Shown piece by piece: positions 46,517 through 58,024 of a stretch of 64,000 nucleotides of DNA. A program made the position numbers and the translations under genes. Position 1 is the first letter of the stretch; each line of letters starts with the position of its first letter. Origin of the DNA: Brachyhypopomus gauderio (taxonomy: Eukaryota; Chordata; Actinopteri; Gymnotiformes; Hypopomidae); NCBI RefSeq assembly GCF_052324685.1, contig NC_135214.1, forward strand, positions 31,817,971-31,881,970, in the 5' to 3' direction. Under the pieces are notes generated by a model that had not been told where the DNA came from, searched no databases, and saw only the letters and a program-made list of their open reading frames with translations.

Positions 46517-49500
46517 ATGCCGAAACCTAAACTATTTAAAATTAGGCGTGCGGAACAGGCAAAAAAATTTGGTGTAGCGGCATTTACATTGAAAGAGCTG
46601 ATCCGAAAAGGATGCGACTTATTTCAGGTACAATTCAACAGCATGTTGCGTTATGTGTTTGGTCAGTGCTCCATTGATCTTCACTTTTGAATGTAAGAAG
46701 TGTAAAAGTAAACGTTTGAATAAACAAACAAACATGTTTTCGTTTCCGGAGCTGTGCGAGAATGGAGCCACACAATGTTGCTTGTACGAGGATGGAACCA
46801 TATTGACGAAGGAGTATTTCCGACGTCTTCCCGACAACACAGAAGTAGTTCTCCTCTCTGATGGACAGAGCTGGAATAAATGTGGGTATCCAGTGCACCG
46901 AAATAAGTTGCCATAGTCGGCAGATGTTAATATGAATCGAATAATAGTAATAATTACTATAAAATATATAACGATAAACTTTAACAAAATTGCTTTTCAT
47001 AATGTAACGTGAAAGTTATACTTCGTCCCCCCATTAGTGGTTTATGACCTGGGTCAAGTACTAGGCATAGACAGACACGCAGACGACCTTATCAGCGCGG
47101 CACAAAAGCTGCAGGAGGGTGAGATTCCTGCCAAATGGAGAAAGATGCTCTGTGACCTCCTGTGTAATGTGAATGACAACGCGGATATGGAGAACAGAGA
47201 TGATGATAAGGACTGGTTTGAAGGTTGTAGCTAATGGTTTTCATTTGTTGTTTTCATTAACTTTATTCCATATATTTACTATGAAACACTGTCTGACAGT
47301 ATGCCATGTTCCGAAAGTGAACACATCTCCAGGCCAACGTTATAATAACGCCGAAGTAAACTTCACTGTGCTGTTATAATGTGGAGATGTATGAAGAATC
47401 GCCTGTTTTGAGATCGCAGAAAGGATTTTGACTTTTTAGAAACAGGCAAAACAGTTTAACTTTCATGTTTTTTCCTGTTTAATAACATCTATCGTCATAG
47501 ATGTGGTGTTCTGTTTAATAACATCTATCGTCATAGATGTGTTCTGTCCATAGTGAAAATAAAAAAAAAATAGGATCAAACATTTGGTAGCACCTAAAAG
47601 GTACATTTTTTTATATTGCTAATGCATCATTAATGTAGTTTAAACTACAGAAATATTTGTGCCACTGAATAAACAGGATGGTATTAATATGAAACTTTGA
47701 TGTTCAATACTTTTTTCCCGTTGTTATTTTTAATATTTTCCAGCACAAGGAAATGAATCACATGTCAAAGTTTTCATATATCAGCACCATGGAGAATTGC
47801 TAAAAGAAAAAGGTTGAATATTTGATCTTTCGTACTAGGGACACTTCTAACCTCTGTTTTTAGGAATCGACACAAGGTTTAAGACAAAATCCTCATACAT
47901 GAAGTACAACTGTGAACAAAGGATACGGGGTTACATGAAGGAGGTAGGACCATCTCGTCAGCCGTGTGGTTCTGGTCACACACCTGTGCATTTTGTAAGT
48001 CGCTCTGGATAAGAGCGTCTGCTAAATGCCGAAAATGTAAATGCATTGCCTGACTGTGTGCATTTCATTCCAGGTGCAAGGGTTTGCCAAGACTATTACG
48101 GATGCTAAGGAAAAACATGAATATGACAAGATTGTTGCCAGCTTTGCAGAAAAACTGAAATCTGCACGTTACCATGGCACCTACTTTGACAGAACTGAGA
48201 AGGAACAGAATCGCTTGTGCACTCCAGAGGGCTGGTTCTCCTGCCAGGTACCGTCATTAGTTCAGAGGGCTGGTTCTCCTGCCAGGTACCGTCATTAGTT
48301 CAGAGGGCTGGTTCTCCTGCCAGGTACCGTCATTAGTTCAGAGGGCTGGTTCTCCTGCCAGGTACCATCATTAGTTCAGAGGGCTGGTTCTCCTGCCAGG
48401 TACCGTCATTAGTCCAGAGGGCTGGTTCTCCTGCCAGGTACCGTCATTAGTCCAGAGGGCTGGTTCTCCTGCCAGGTACCGTCATTAGTCCAGAGGGCTG
48501 GTTCTCCTGCCAGGTACCGTCATTAGTCCAGTGGGCTGGTTCTCCTGCCAGGTACCGTCATTAGTCCAGTGGGCTGGTTCTCCTGCCAGGTACCGTCATT
48601 AGTCCAGTGGGCTGGTTCTCCTGCCAGGTACCGTCATTAGTTCAGAGGGCTGGTACTCCTGCCAGGTACCGTCATTAGTCCAGAGGGCTGGTTCTCCTGC
48701 CAGGTACCGTCATTAGTCCAGAGGGCTGGTTCTCCTGCCAGGTACCGTCATTAGTCCAGAGGGCTGGTTCTCCTGCCAGGTACCGTCATTAGTTCAGAGG
48801 GCTGGTTCTCCTGCCAGGTACAGTCATTAGTCCAGAGGGCTGGTTCTCCTGCCAGGTACAGTCATTAGTCCAGAGGGCTGGTTCTCCTGCCAGGTACAGT
48901 CATTAGTCCAGAGGGCTGGTTCTCCTGCCAGGTACAGTCATTAGTCCAGAGGGCTGGTTCTCCTGCCAGGTACCGTCATTAGTCCAGTGTAGATCACTCA
49001 GACACAGTGCAATGTACAAAGCCATAAAAAGGTGAAAGGTCATAGTTTTTTTTTTTATTATTATTAACCAAACACTAACTGACAATTTTGACAGTAGTCA
49101 CATGTCCTTACTAGTACTTTATAAAGAATAACGTACTGTTATTCTTAATATTTATTTATTTACTTTTTATTGCCATTTGGTGTGTTGTCAGGGTGCTTTT
49201 GACCAGGACCAGTGTCCCCTTTACCATTCAATAAACCCGTATGGCAATCGTGAGAACAGAATACTCTTCAGCACCTGGAATTTGGACCACAGGTAATCCA
49301 ATGAACAGTACGACATGCATGAAACACACTAATCATAGTCTCAATAAGTGTTCCCTACTGACACTCAATACCAGATGCACCGGATGAATTCTAACTTTGT
49401 TGAAGGTAATCATTTCAAGGAAGAAAATGTATTTGTTTCAGAATTGAGAAGAAAAGAACCATCATACCCACACTTGCTGCAGCACTTACTGGTAACAAAA

Positions 49501-49652
49501 GCAGTGATGTAAACTTAGACTACTTCTATAACCTGCTGTTCACCCGAGTAAACCTCAAACTTGTTCACATAGTTTGCCACAAGAAGGGGGCCCATGACTT
49601 AACATGTGACCCTAAGTTAGTGTTTAAACGTGTTAAAAAGACTCGGAAATGA
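46517..49652 (+). CDS. dffb: DNA fragmentation factor subunit beta (caspase-activated DNase)
   Basis: Seven exons join in phase to 330 residues: 46517-46627, 46752-46881, 47038-47223, 47864-47943, 48074-48247, 49192-49292, 49442-49652. The protein is the nuclease that cuts chromatin between nucleosomes once caspase-3 removes its inhibitor DFFA. Residues 1-80 form the CIDE-N domain (KFGVAAFTLKELIRKGC, CLYEDGTILT). The nuclease part has RLCTPEGWFSCQ, SINPYGNRENRILFSTWNLD, KKRTIIPTL and HIVCHKK, which hold the catalytic Asp/His residues, and ends in a basic tail. Exon 5 ends inside a 20-copy tandem array. Human DFFB is 338 residues. Confidence 0.95.
47485..47540. repeat. Two identical 20-bp perfect hairpins
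   Basis: acatctatcgtcatagatgt occurs at 47485-47504 and 47521-47540, each an 8-bp stem with a 4-base loop, within a direct repeat in a dffb intron. Confidence 0.85.
48225..48984 (+). repeat. 20 x 38-bp tandem array made from a dffb exon-intron junction
   Basis: Exactly 760 bp, twenty 38-bp units with few substitutions. Each unit carries the last 23 bases of dffb exon 5 (gagggctggttctcctgccag), the splice donor gtaccg and about 10 intron bases. The first copy is the true exon end. Using a later donor would add 38-bp steps and meets a TAG in the second unit, so only the first donor gives full-length protein. Confidence 0.97.
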
Positions 49653-51333
49653 ATATGCATATGTCCATGGTTGGAGGAATCTATTAAATGCTGTATTACA
49701 TTTACAGGATAAAATCATATTTTGTATTGTAACAATAATATCCTTATTGTTAGATTTTTTTTTTTTTACATTTCATCTGAACACTCATTTTTATGTGAAA
49801 CTCCAAAATGTCTTGTGATTTTTATATATTGTAATTCTAAACCATAAAAATATTTTAACTAAATGTCTCATGTAAATCAGTGGTGTTTTATGTTTAACCA
49901 TTGATTTACCCCTTTAAATTCTCTTCTATGGGAACCTGATAATTTCTGAAACTTACTGACTTGAGAAAAACATTTTATTTACTTTCCAGGAATTGTGCTC
50001 TTTTATTGAAGACCACAAGATGTATTTTTTCTTTGAAAAAATCCTGATAGTCACATCCACACAAAATTAATACATATTTGAGTAACTCATCAACCATCAT
50101 ACAGATTTGCTACAAACACTTCAATAGCAGTCACATTAATACATAGCACTTCAGATTTCTTCAGATTGGAGGACCACCTTTGCAGAGAGCAGGGAGGTGT
50201 GGAGTAGAATGCAGTGAATATTTAACATGTAAAAAAATGTATTAGCACTATACAAACAAGGCATCTAGTGGCAAAAGTAACACTATCATACAAAAATATA
50301 GATGTCTAGCTATAAATCAAGTTTTTTTTTTTTACCACTTTTATAAAGACATGTTTTGAATACAAAATACTTAAGGTGTAATGTTTGATTATATGATTTG
50401 ATTAAAAGATGCATATATATAACCTGATCTCCAGAAGTCAAGAAGGTGAACACTGGAATATATATATTCATGTGCTTACTGTTTTTGAATCTGCCTTCCA
50501 TTCCCACTTGAACACATCATCACCTCTAAAGATCTACATTGTCCAGCTAAGTTCTTACACGTCTAGCATTACCAATGTTGTAATCACTTAAGAGTGATGA
50601 GGTAAGCTCTTTGTTAATAATACTTCAGAAGAAGTTATCGAAAGTGGTGCTAACTGGGTGTTGCCGATTTCTGTGGGGAAGGGGAATATTTCGCGTGTAC
50701 AATTCTGCATAACATCAGGAGATGGATACAATGTTGTCCTGTTGTAAAAAGTGGATTATTTCAGCTTATGAATACCCCATAACATAATTATTTCTGGTGT
50801 GAAAAAGTACTTTAAATAACCTGTTTTATAATTTTTCTTGGCTGCGCAGTATGGGGTTTTGTTTTTTTGTCCACAGTACAAGCATCTGGCGATGCAGGGA
50901 GACGACTTCTTTTATACAGACATGTTTGAATACAAAATACAACTGAATGTTTTCTTAGCCAAATAGCAGGAGATGGGGGTAGAAAAATAGGGTGATGAGG
51001 TGTCTAAAAGGTCAATGTAAAGACTAAACAACATTCCCAGAACACAGAAAGGTCGCAATTCAGATCATAGATCAGGATTAGGTTTTCAAAACATTGTGAT
51101 GTGTTGTTTTGGAAAGACTGCCCACTTCTAATTTTATGGTTTATCTGAATTTGTATGAAAAGTGGTAAATCAACTAATGACCCTTTAAAATGGATTTGAT
51201 GTCTGCTTACATAGGCACAGCATTTCGCTACAAATCTCACTATACAACATAAAAGTATATTCGATAATAAATGATACATAAATACTAAACTGACCATGAC
51301 AGTAAAAAAACAAGCAAAAAATAACTATATATT
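49653..51333. other. Spacer downstream of dffb
   Basis: AT-rich, no recognised gene. It includes the dffb 3' untranslated region. A near-duplicate phrase (acatgtttgaatacaaaatac) occurs at about 50348 and 50921. Confidence 0.5.
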
Positions 51334-51335
51334 TA

Positions 51336-51818
51336 CAGTGGGGAAAATAAGTATTTAGTCAGTCACCAATTGTGCAAGTTCTCCCACTTAAAAAGATGAG
51401 AGAAGCCGGTAATTGACATCATAGGTAGACCTCAACTAAGAGACAAAATGCCTGCCGACAGCCCTAAAACATCACTGCTCTAGAGGAGATCTGCATGGAG
51501 GAATGGGCCAACATACCAGCAACAGTGTGTGCCAACCTTGTGAAGACTTACAGAAAACGTTTGACCTCTGTCATTGCCAACAGAGGATATACAACAAAGT
51601 ATTGAGATGAACTTTTGTTATTGACCAAATACTTATTTTCCACCATTATTTGCAAATAAATTCTTTAAAAGTCAGACAAAATGATTCTCAATTTTTTTTT
51701 TCACATTTTGTCTCTCATAGTTGAGGTCTACCTATGATGTCAATTACAGGCCTCTCATCTTTTTAAGTGGGAGAACTTGCACCATTGGTGACTGACTAAA
51801 TACTTATTTTCCCCACTG
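51336..51818 (+). mobile_element. Internally deleted Tc1/mariner element
   Basis: Inverted ends start CAGTGGGGAAAATAAGTATT and are flanked by TA (51334-51335, 51819-51820). Inside remains only the end of a Tc1 transposase ([20 protein letters not shown], then NRGYTTKY and a stop at about 51604). The DNA-binding and DDE regions are deleted. The same family begins at 63652. Confidence 0.92.
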
Positions 51819-51820
51819 TA

Positions 51821-52520
51821 TATGGAGGGGCTCTCTTAAAAAATAAAATAAATAAAAATCTAAACAGGAATGCTTCATGTTCTCCCCATCCACCTATCTA
51901 CCTCCACCACACCCACACATCCAGCACTCGGAGGCACTTTCTGTCATTAACAGGTCAGCGTACAAACGCTTCGTCGGCCTACTGTGAAGAATCAGCTGCA
52001 TAATGTCACATCTACATAAGCCAGTTTCCAGGTCATGTAGTGCTTCCTGTGTACAGCAGGAATCTCTTGGCTGGTCAATGCAAAAACACTTTTGGTTTTA
52101 AGTACTGCATTTCTGTCATGTTCTTCACTCCTTTCATAAATGTTTCACTTACTGGAAACTGATTTTGGTTAAAACTGAAAAAAGCCTTAAAAGTCTTAAC
52201 ACTTATAAGTCATTACAAATTCCCTAAAAATAAACATTTTGTGGCTTCAGAAAGTTGCCAGAAAGGCAACTGAGAATACCTACAAAAAACCCCTATGTCC
52301 AATAAAAATAACAAATGCCTCTTTCAAAAGCCCCCACCAGCTGGGTTTATTAATTACCTTCCTACATTTATTTAAAAGCCTTTAAAAATAATAGTGATCA
52401 CTGGAAATGTTCTTAAAAACCTTTTCTCTGAGATATGATTCTATTATTACAAATTACACTGGACAATATTTTCACAGAGTGTAGGTATAGAAGATGCATC
52501 AGATTCAGTCACACTGTTCT
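51821..52520 (-). other. Spacer and 3' region of the C1orf174 homologue
   Basis: No gene is recognised. On the minus strand AATAAA signals (for example 52346-52351) could end the transcript of the C1orf174 homologue. Confidence 0.5.
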
Positions 52521-53401
52521 TCACGTCTGCTCCTCACCAGGGTCCTCTTTGGCGTAGTAATGGCGTCTCCTGTGTTCTCGTCTGCTTGCTCTCTCTGTTG
52601 TAGTGGCTTTCCCTGAATAATCCTGCAAAAAGAATAAAGTAAAAATATCTGGGTATATTTGTAAACAATCACATGCCATGAAACGGTAGTGTTGATATTT
52701 ATATGTTTATTATGCACCAGTGAATAGGTGTAATAGCCAAATGTATTGATTGGTTATTCGAAAAAACCAAAACAAACAAACAAACAAAAATATATTTTTA
52801 AAATTTATTATTAATCCAGATTTGACTGAAAACACCAATAGGTTATCAAAATTGCACCACTGGGTTACCATAATCCACAATGGTGTGTAGAAATAGTAAT
52901 AAACTCAGTTAAAAGTATTCTGGTGGTTCAATCCTCCAAATCTAAAGACCAGACAACCATTAGTCTATTTATTGATAACCAATTTAATTACCTACCAGAC
53001 CTAACAGTTTAACATTCATAGTTTAATTTCTGTTATGTGGTGTTATACTACATTAGACGCGTAAGCGCCCTTACCTGAACTGCATCCAAGTTCCCAAAAA
53101 ACTGTTCAACTGGAAAGATTTGATTACTGTCCTCATCGAAAAATATGCTATGATCTGTCGGTTCGGCGGACCCGTAAACCACCGGCACGTCCACTTTCCC
53201 TGCCGGGTCGGCTGTGTCGGAGTGCTGCAGTGCCTTCCATTTCACTGCGTTGTTTTCCTTACCTCGCCGCACTTTACCCCCACAGCGGTCTGCATAAGCA
53301 GGTGACCCCTGCTGTGTACCGACAGTTTCATGAACATCTTCAGGCGGAGTCTCGTCTCCGTGGAGAGGTCTCTTCGGGAGACGTGTCCGCTCCCCGGCCA
53401 T
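52521..53401 (-). CDS. c1orf174: UPF0688 protein C1orf174 homologue
   Basis: Two coding exons on the minus strand, 53075-53401 and 52521-52622, join in phase to 142 residues (stop TGA at 52521-52523). The start is poorly conserved and basic. Two conserved blocks identify the family: IFFDEDSNQIFPVEQFFGN in exon 1 and ASRREHRRRHYYAKED in exon 2. No biochemical function is known. It is shorter than the human protein (about 240 residues) in the variable N-terminal region. It lies tail to tail with dffb, matching the human 1p36 arrangement, which supports the call. Confidence 0.85.
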
Positions 53402-54080
53402 CTGCTGCGCTCCGCTGCGTCTCTAGTTTCAGTCCCAGATCTCTGCACTAGGTGCTTCCCTCCTCAACGACTCCTGTGAATGTGTGTGTGTGTGTTCAAA
53501 TACGAAACGATCCAGTGTGAAGTGTGTTTACACGCACAAATATGGTCGATACTAGTCCAGAAACGACACCGAGCTAGCGGGGCGGAAACTGTGGGGAAGA
53601 AGGCGGTACGATCCGAGTGGCCACGACATTGACCTCGCCTGAACTTAGACGAGACACTTTAAAGACACAGTGCACTCTTCTTTTAACTTACAATTCGCAT
53701 TTACCTAAACCTTAAAAGTAGATTAAGCAGCTTTGATTTGATAACGTTGGCACTTTAGGTTAACTGGCAAACGGCATTGAGATTCTTAGTTTAGATCACT
53801 AGCTAGTTAACCAGTTAACGTTAGGTGTTTGTTAGTTGGACTAATGTAAAATCTATAACTGATACTAACATTACTATGTTGGCTGGCCAACAGCTAGGCT
53901 TTTAAAACGTTTTAAGATACTAACGTTAGCTAGCTAGTTAGTTATCTGCTAGATAGTTCATAGTTAACTAAGCTAGCATCCTACTTTGTTAAAACTATTG
54001 CATAGGATAACGTAATACATTGTTAGTCAAAACAGAAACTCAACGCAATAAGCATACTACTACATTCATAATGTATACAG
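53402..54080. other. Upstream region of the C1orf174 homologue
   Basis: The first 200 bases are relatively GC-rich with CpGs and probably include the promoter. Beyond 53650 it is AT-rich with many short gctagcta-type repeats. No gene is seen. Confidence 0.5.
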
Positions 54081-54236
54081 GGTTGCCAACTCTCACGCAA
54101 TGAGCGTGAGACACACGCATTTGATTGAGACTGTCTTCACACGCTCACACGCAACACATACGATTTCTCACGCAGAAAAAACTATTTATTTACCTCTGAT
54201 CCGAACAATTTACGTTCGCCCCCCCCCCCCCCCCAC
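54081..54236. mobile_element. Non-autonomous DNA element fragment
   Basis: Begins cagggttgccaactctcacg and shares phrases (gcgtgagacac, cgtgtgaa, ctctgatcc) in inverted form with the element at 55225-55518. It ends at a C homopolymer (about 54219-54234). No clear second terminus or target duplication was found. Confidence 0.55.
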
Positions 54237-54823
54237 ATAGTGTGTGTGTTGGATGCCCACAATGACGTAGCTAATTTGCCTGTACAACGATCCAGTCATG
54301 ATAATAAGCAAATGTGTAAGTAGCCTATAACTCGTTCAGGGCTAGGGAATCTAATATTATTTTAAATGGCTATTTCAACAGTTCATCAGATTACTTAATT
54401 TAAAGGTTTTTATACAGCACTGGTGAAATTTACCTTAAGCAAACCTACGTGATTTTTGTCAGGCCAATAACTTCATTCAGCAAACGTCCAGGAGGAGCAC
54501 TCGATCTTAATTAAGACCGTAACAGGAACTTACATTTGTTTTATTCTGTAAATATTTTAACTACATCATTTTACAAATTACAAACTCAGACTAAGGCGAT
54601 ATAGACTATCATAATCAATTTATCCATCCCCCACCTCAACTCAGGTTGACTAATCATCCAGAGCAGAGTACGTAATTATACAATGAAATAGTTTTTTTTA
54701 AGCGCGCGCTCTGTGTAAGTTTGCGCGTGCTCGAGAGCGTTCGTGCACGCTAAAAAACGTTTTATATTAATGACCACGCGGGGGCGCCAGATACATTATT
54801 TATGTTCACGGGTTCATCTATTC

Positions 54824-55720
54824 CAGGGGTTCTTAACCTGGGGGTCGCGAATGTGACACAAAATAAGGTGTTTTCTGAGTTAAATGTGCGACGAATCAGG
54901 TTCGGAGCTAAATTTTGGTGTTCTTTACTCAGCCTGGACAAGCGGAGCCACAACGTGCATGCGCGAACCTGAATCAAGACTCAGAATGAGGCAGGTTGAT
55001 TCAGTAAAGTTTATTGAAAACTGCCTCATTGTGGCTCCGCTCGTCCAGGCTGGATTAACATGGAGCGTTTTGTAGAACGTCGAACTGAAAGTGGGGATGC
55101 AAAACGCCCACTTCCAGGAACTTCAGAACAGAAAAAAACGAAGAAAGTGAGAAAATATGAAAAGTACTTAGAATATGGATTTACGCAGACAAGCTAAGGA
55201 GAGGATGCACGACCGCAGTGTGTTCAGGGTTGCCAACTTTTCAAGATCGCTTGGAGTGAGATTTGAACCTGGAGGGGGTGGCGAGTGTAAATTGTTACCG
55301 GGCGGGTGTACAATGGACACAAATTAAGTGTTATATCGCGATCGATCGATCACCGGTGATTGGTGCCAGAGCGAACTAGTAACTCATTGAATCATAGATA
55401 TGGATCAGAGGTAAATAAACTAGTTTTTTTTTCGGCGTGAGAAATCGGATGTGTGGCGTGAGAGCGTGTGAAAATAGTCAAATTCGTGTGTCTCAGGCTC
55501 AATGCGTGAGAGAACCCTAGTGTCTTGTTTGTGGCGAAGTGCTAGCCAAGGAAAGTCTCAGGCCCTCCAAGTTGCTACGCCATTTGCAGACGAAGCATTC
55601 GAGTTTGCAATCAAAAGCTGTGGAGTGTTTAGAACGTAAACGGGAGGGGGGGGGGGGGGGTCGCGAAATTTACCTGAGCCTAAAAGGGGGTCGCACAGTG
55701 AAAAAGGTTAAGAACCCCTG
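54824..55720 (+). mobile_element. hAT (Charlie-like) transposon remnant
   Basis: Ends are CAGGGGTTCTTAACCT and its inverted partner, with a perfect 8-bp target duplication, atctattc, at 54816-54823 and 55721-55728. It encodes the N-terminus of a ZBED5-like transposase on the plus strand (MERFVERRTESGDAKRPLPG at about 55061), then CLVCGEVLAKESLRPSKLLR with the BED-like zinc ligands after a younger insertion. The rest of the transposase is missing. An inverted pair (cctggacaagcggagccac) lies at about 54935-55050. Confidence 0.9.
55225..55518. mobile_element. 294-bp element inserted in the hAT transposase frame
   Basis: Starts cagggttgcc and ends gagaaccct. It is flanked by near-identical 8-mers agtgtgtt (55217-55224) and agtgtctt (55519-55526). 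Removing it brings the two halves of the transposase N-terminus together. It is related to 54081-54236. Confidence 0.75.
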
Positions 55721-55728
55721 ATCTATTC

Positions 55729-56780
55729 TATTCCAAGTACTAGTCTCGTGGGCCTCGTGCCAGACCTTCAGTTTCATAGTTGATGAATGGACCAATTGTG
55801 ATTGGTTTACCGCAATGTGTAAGTTAACATAACAATCGCCTACAGCAATAAACCCCGCTTTCTCCCATCTCTTATGCCTACATCATTTCTGACCCGCGTT
55901 TACGTTATTGTTGGTAAAAAGTGCCTAATTTCAATCAAAAATTGTCTTTATTGACCAAGTATATTTGCACATACAATAAAGTTGTCTTTGGTTGCGCAAT
56001 TATGTGCGATACACAGAAGAATTTGAAATCACATACAGCCATTATTAAATCTTCCGTCTACACACAGGCAAAAATATTAAGTTGGCTATATAAAAACATG
56101 GGGGTGCTAATAGGCTTGTGATGAGTTTCTCTATTTTTTCTATTTTTGCCCAGTCAGAATGCTTTTAGTATTTTAGTTGCTACAAACAATAGCTTCAATT
56201 ATGAGTGAATATAATGCACACGCTTGAATCTGCCGTTCGGTTAATGAACTGGGTTCTTTTCAGTATTCATTTGAAGCCCTTGAGACGTGTAGGCTAGGAG
56301 ACTGGCCAGAGCTGTGAGGCGTAATGAGAGAGCTGCTTGTTACAGTTAGATGTTCTGTTTGGGGATGGGTCGAGCTCGTGCAGGGTAAGGAGGGGTGGAG
56401 GGATGGATGGATGGAGGGAGGGGCAGGCTAACTTCACGAGACAACCCTCAGTTTGATGAGTTAATGCCTCTGTCGTCAGCAGAGTGGGTTACTGGGATGC
56501 ACTTTGAAAATACCGTTGTGGCGAGGCGTCAAATGTTTAGTTGGCCGAGGAAGTTTTAGAGCTAGGATAGCGGAGGAGCGAACATGAGGCACGGACACTC
56601 AACAGCTCCTCCTCGTCAGGTGCTGAACTCTCCACCTTCATCAGAATGCCATCTAACGGGATATTAATTTACTTCAAGCATCCTAACAACTGGGAGATTA
56701 ATTACACATTGTATGTGTTCACAAAGTTTCCCTGAGGATTCCTCCTTTTCCTCCGACCGATCGTGGCAACTAGGTTTGAA
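55729..56780 (+). other. Upstream region of the b3gnt7-like gene
   Basis: No coding region is recognised. A ggat/ggag repeat lies at 56400-56425. The last 200 bases are likely 5' untranslated sequence; a gtgtcag acceptor-like site sits two bases before the ATG. Confidence 0.5.
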
Positions 56781-56791
56781 GAGTGTCAGGT

Positions 56792-58024
56792 ATGGATCAT
56801 TTATTCCGCCGCAAAAGAGCCCTAAAGACCTTACTTAGTTTGACTTTAGTTTTTGCCACTTTACTAATGATTCAAAAATTTAAAGTCGTGGATATCAATA
56901 TGAAGGAATTCCATTTGGATGTAAAAAACGGCTGGTGCGGTTCCCAGTGTGCGACGGTCAAAACCAAGCGCATCAGTCCCGTTAAAAAATATTCGCTTTC
57001 GTCGCAAAGGAATGAATTGGACTCTACCCGCACGGCGCCAGTAAACAAAAGTGCCCTGTCTACTTGGAATATAAACAAAATCAACTGCACAGAAAATTCA
57101 GACATGAAGAGCAAACCGTGGTTTAAAAAACTGGATCTGAGGTTCCACCAGTTCGTTCTGCACAGACACTGCAGATATTTCCCCATGCTGATAAATCACC
57201 CGGAGAAATGTAGCTCAGACCTGGACATACTGGTCGTAGTCAAATCGGTGATAGAGCACCACGACAGACGCGAGGCTGTGCGTAAAACTTGGGGAAAGGA
57301 GAAGACAATCCATGGGAAGAAAATAAAAACTCTTTTTCTCTTAGGCGTCCCGTCGCCTGGCAAAGACAGTAAAAATCTACAGAAGTTGATAGAATATGAG
57401 GATACAATTTACGGAGATATATTACAGTGGAATTTCATGGATACGTTTTTTAACCTCACCTTGAAGGAAGTTAATTTTCTGAGGTGGTTTAACATTTATT
57501 GTACTGAAGTGCCTTTCATCTTTAAAGGGGATGACGATGTTTTTGTTAATATAAATAATCTGGTGGATCTTATTGGCTTCAGAATTCAGGAACACAAGGT
57601 ACACAACCTGTTTGCTGGAGACACTATTTCTAAAGCCATACCTATTAGAAACCGTCAGAGTAAGTACTTCATACCTAAGGAGCTGTTTGATAAACCGTAT
57701 CCGCCCTACGTAGGCGGTGGAGGCTTCCTGATGTCTTCGGTGTTGGCTCGTAGACTTTTCACCGTGTCTCAGAGTGTGGAGCTTTTCCCCATCGACGACG
57801 TGTTCTTGGGAATGTGCCTTCAGAAGTTAGGGCTTGCACCCGAAATGCATTCGGGATTCAAGACATTTGGCATAACGAAGCGAACAGTAAGCCCAATGAA
57901 TAGAGAACCCTGTTTTTTCCGTCACCTCATTGTGGTACACAAGCTAAACCCCGAGGAACTGCTGAGGATGTGGAGTATAGTACATAACGAGAATCTCACC
58001 TGCGCCAAAAGGCGCGCTCTCTAA
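56792..58024 (+). CDS. b3gnt7: Beta-1,3-N-acetylglucosaminyltransferase 7-like
   Basis: A single 410-codon exon from ATG 56792. It is a type II Golgi membrane protein: short basic cytoplasmic tail, membrane anchor at about residues 10-27, stem, and a glycosyltransferase-31 domain with DRREAVRKTWG, YEDTIYGDILQWNFMD, the metal-binding DDD in KGDDDVFVN, YVGGGGFLMSS and IDDVFLGMC. FHQFVLHRHCRYFPMLINHP and the C-terminus match B3GNT7, which adds GlcNAc to galactose in keratan-sulphate-type chains. A splice acceptor directly before the ATG leaves open an extra 5' coding exon. Fish also have a b3gnt7-like paralogue, which I cannot separate. Confidence 0.88.
   Translation: MDHLFRRKRALKTLLSLTLVFATLLMIQKFKVVDINMKEFHLDVKNGWCGSQCATVKTKRISPVKKYSLSSQRNELDSTRTAPVNKSALSTWNINKINCTENSDMKSKPWFKKLDLRFHQFVLHRHCRYFPMLINHPEKCSSDLDILVVVKSVIEHHDRREAVRKTWGKEKTIHGKKIKTLFLLGVPSPGKDSKNLQKLIEYEDTIYGDILQWNFMDTFFNLTLKEVNFLRWFNIYCTEVPFIFKGDDDVFVNINNLVDLIGFRIQEHKVHNLFAGDTISKAIPIRNRQSKYFIPKELFDKPYPPYVGGGGFLMSSVLARRLFTVSQSVELFPIDDVFLGMCLQKLGLAPEMHSGFKTFGITKRTVSPMNREPCFFRHLIVVHKLNPEELLRMWSIVHNENLTCAKRRAL

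Noticed and set aside
48225-48984. Regular 38-bp repeats resembling a CRISPR array
   Set aside because: Units are contiguous with no unique spacers, in a vertebrate gene, and derive from an exon-intron junction.
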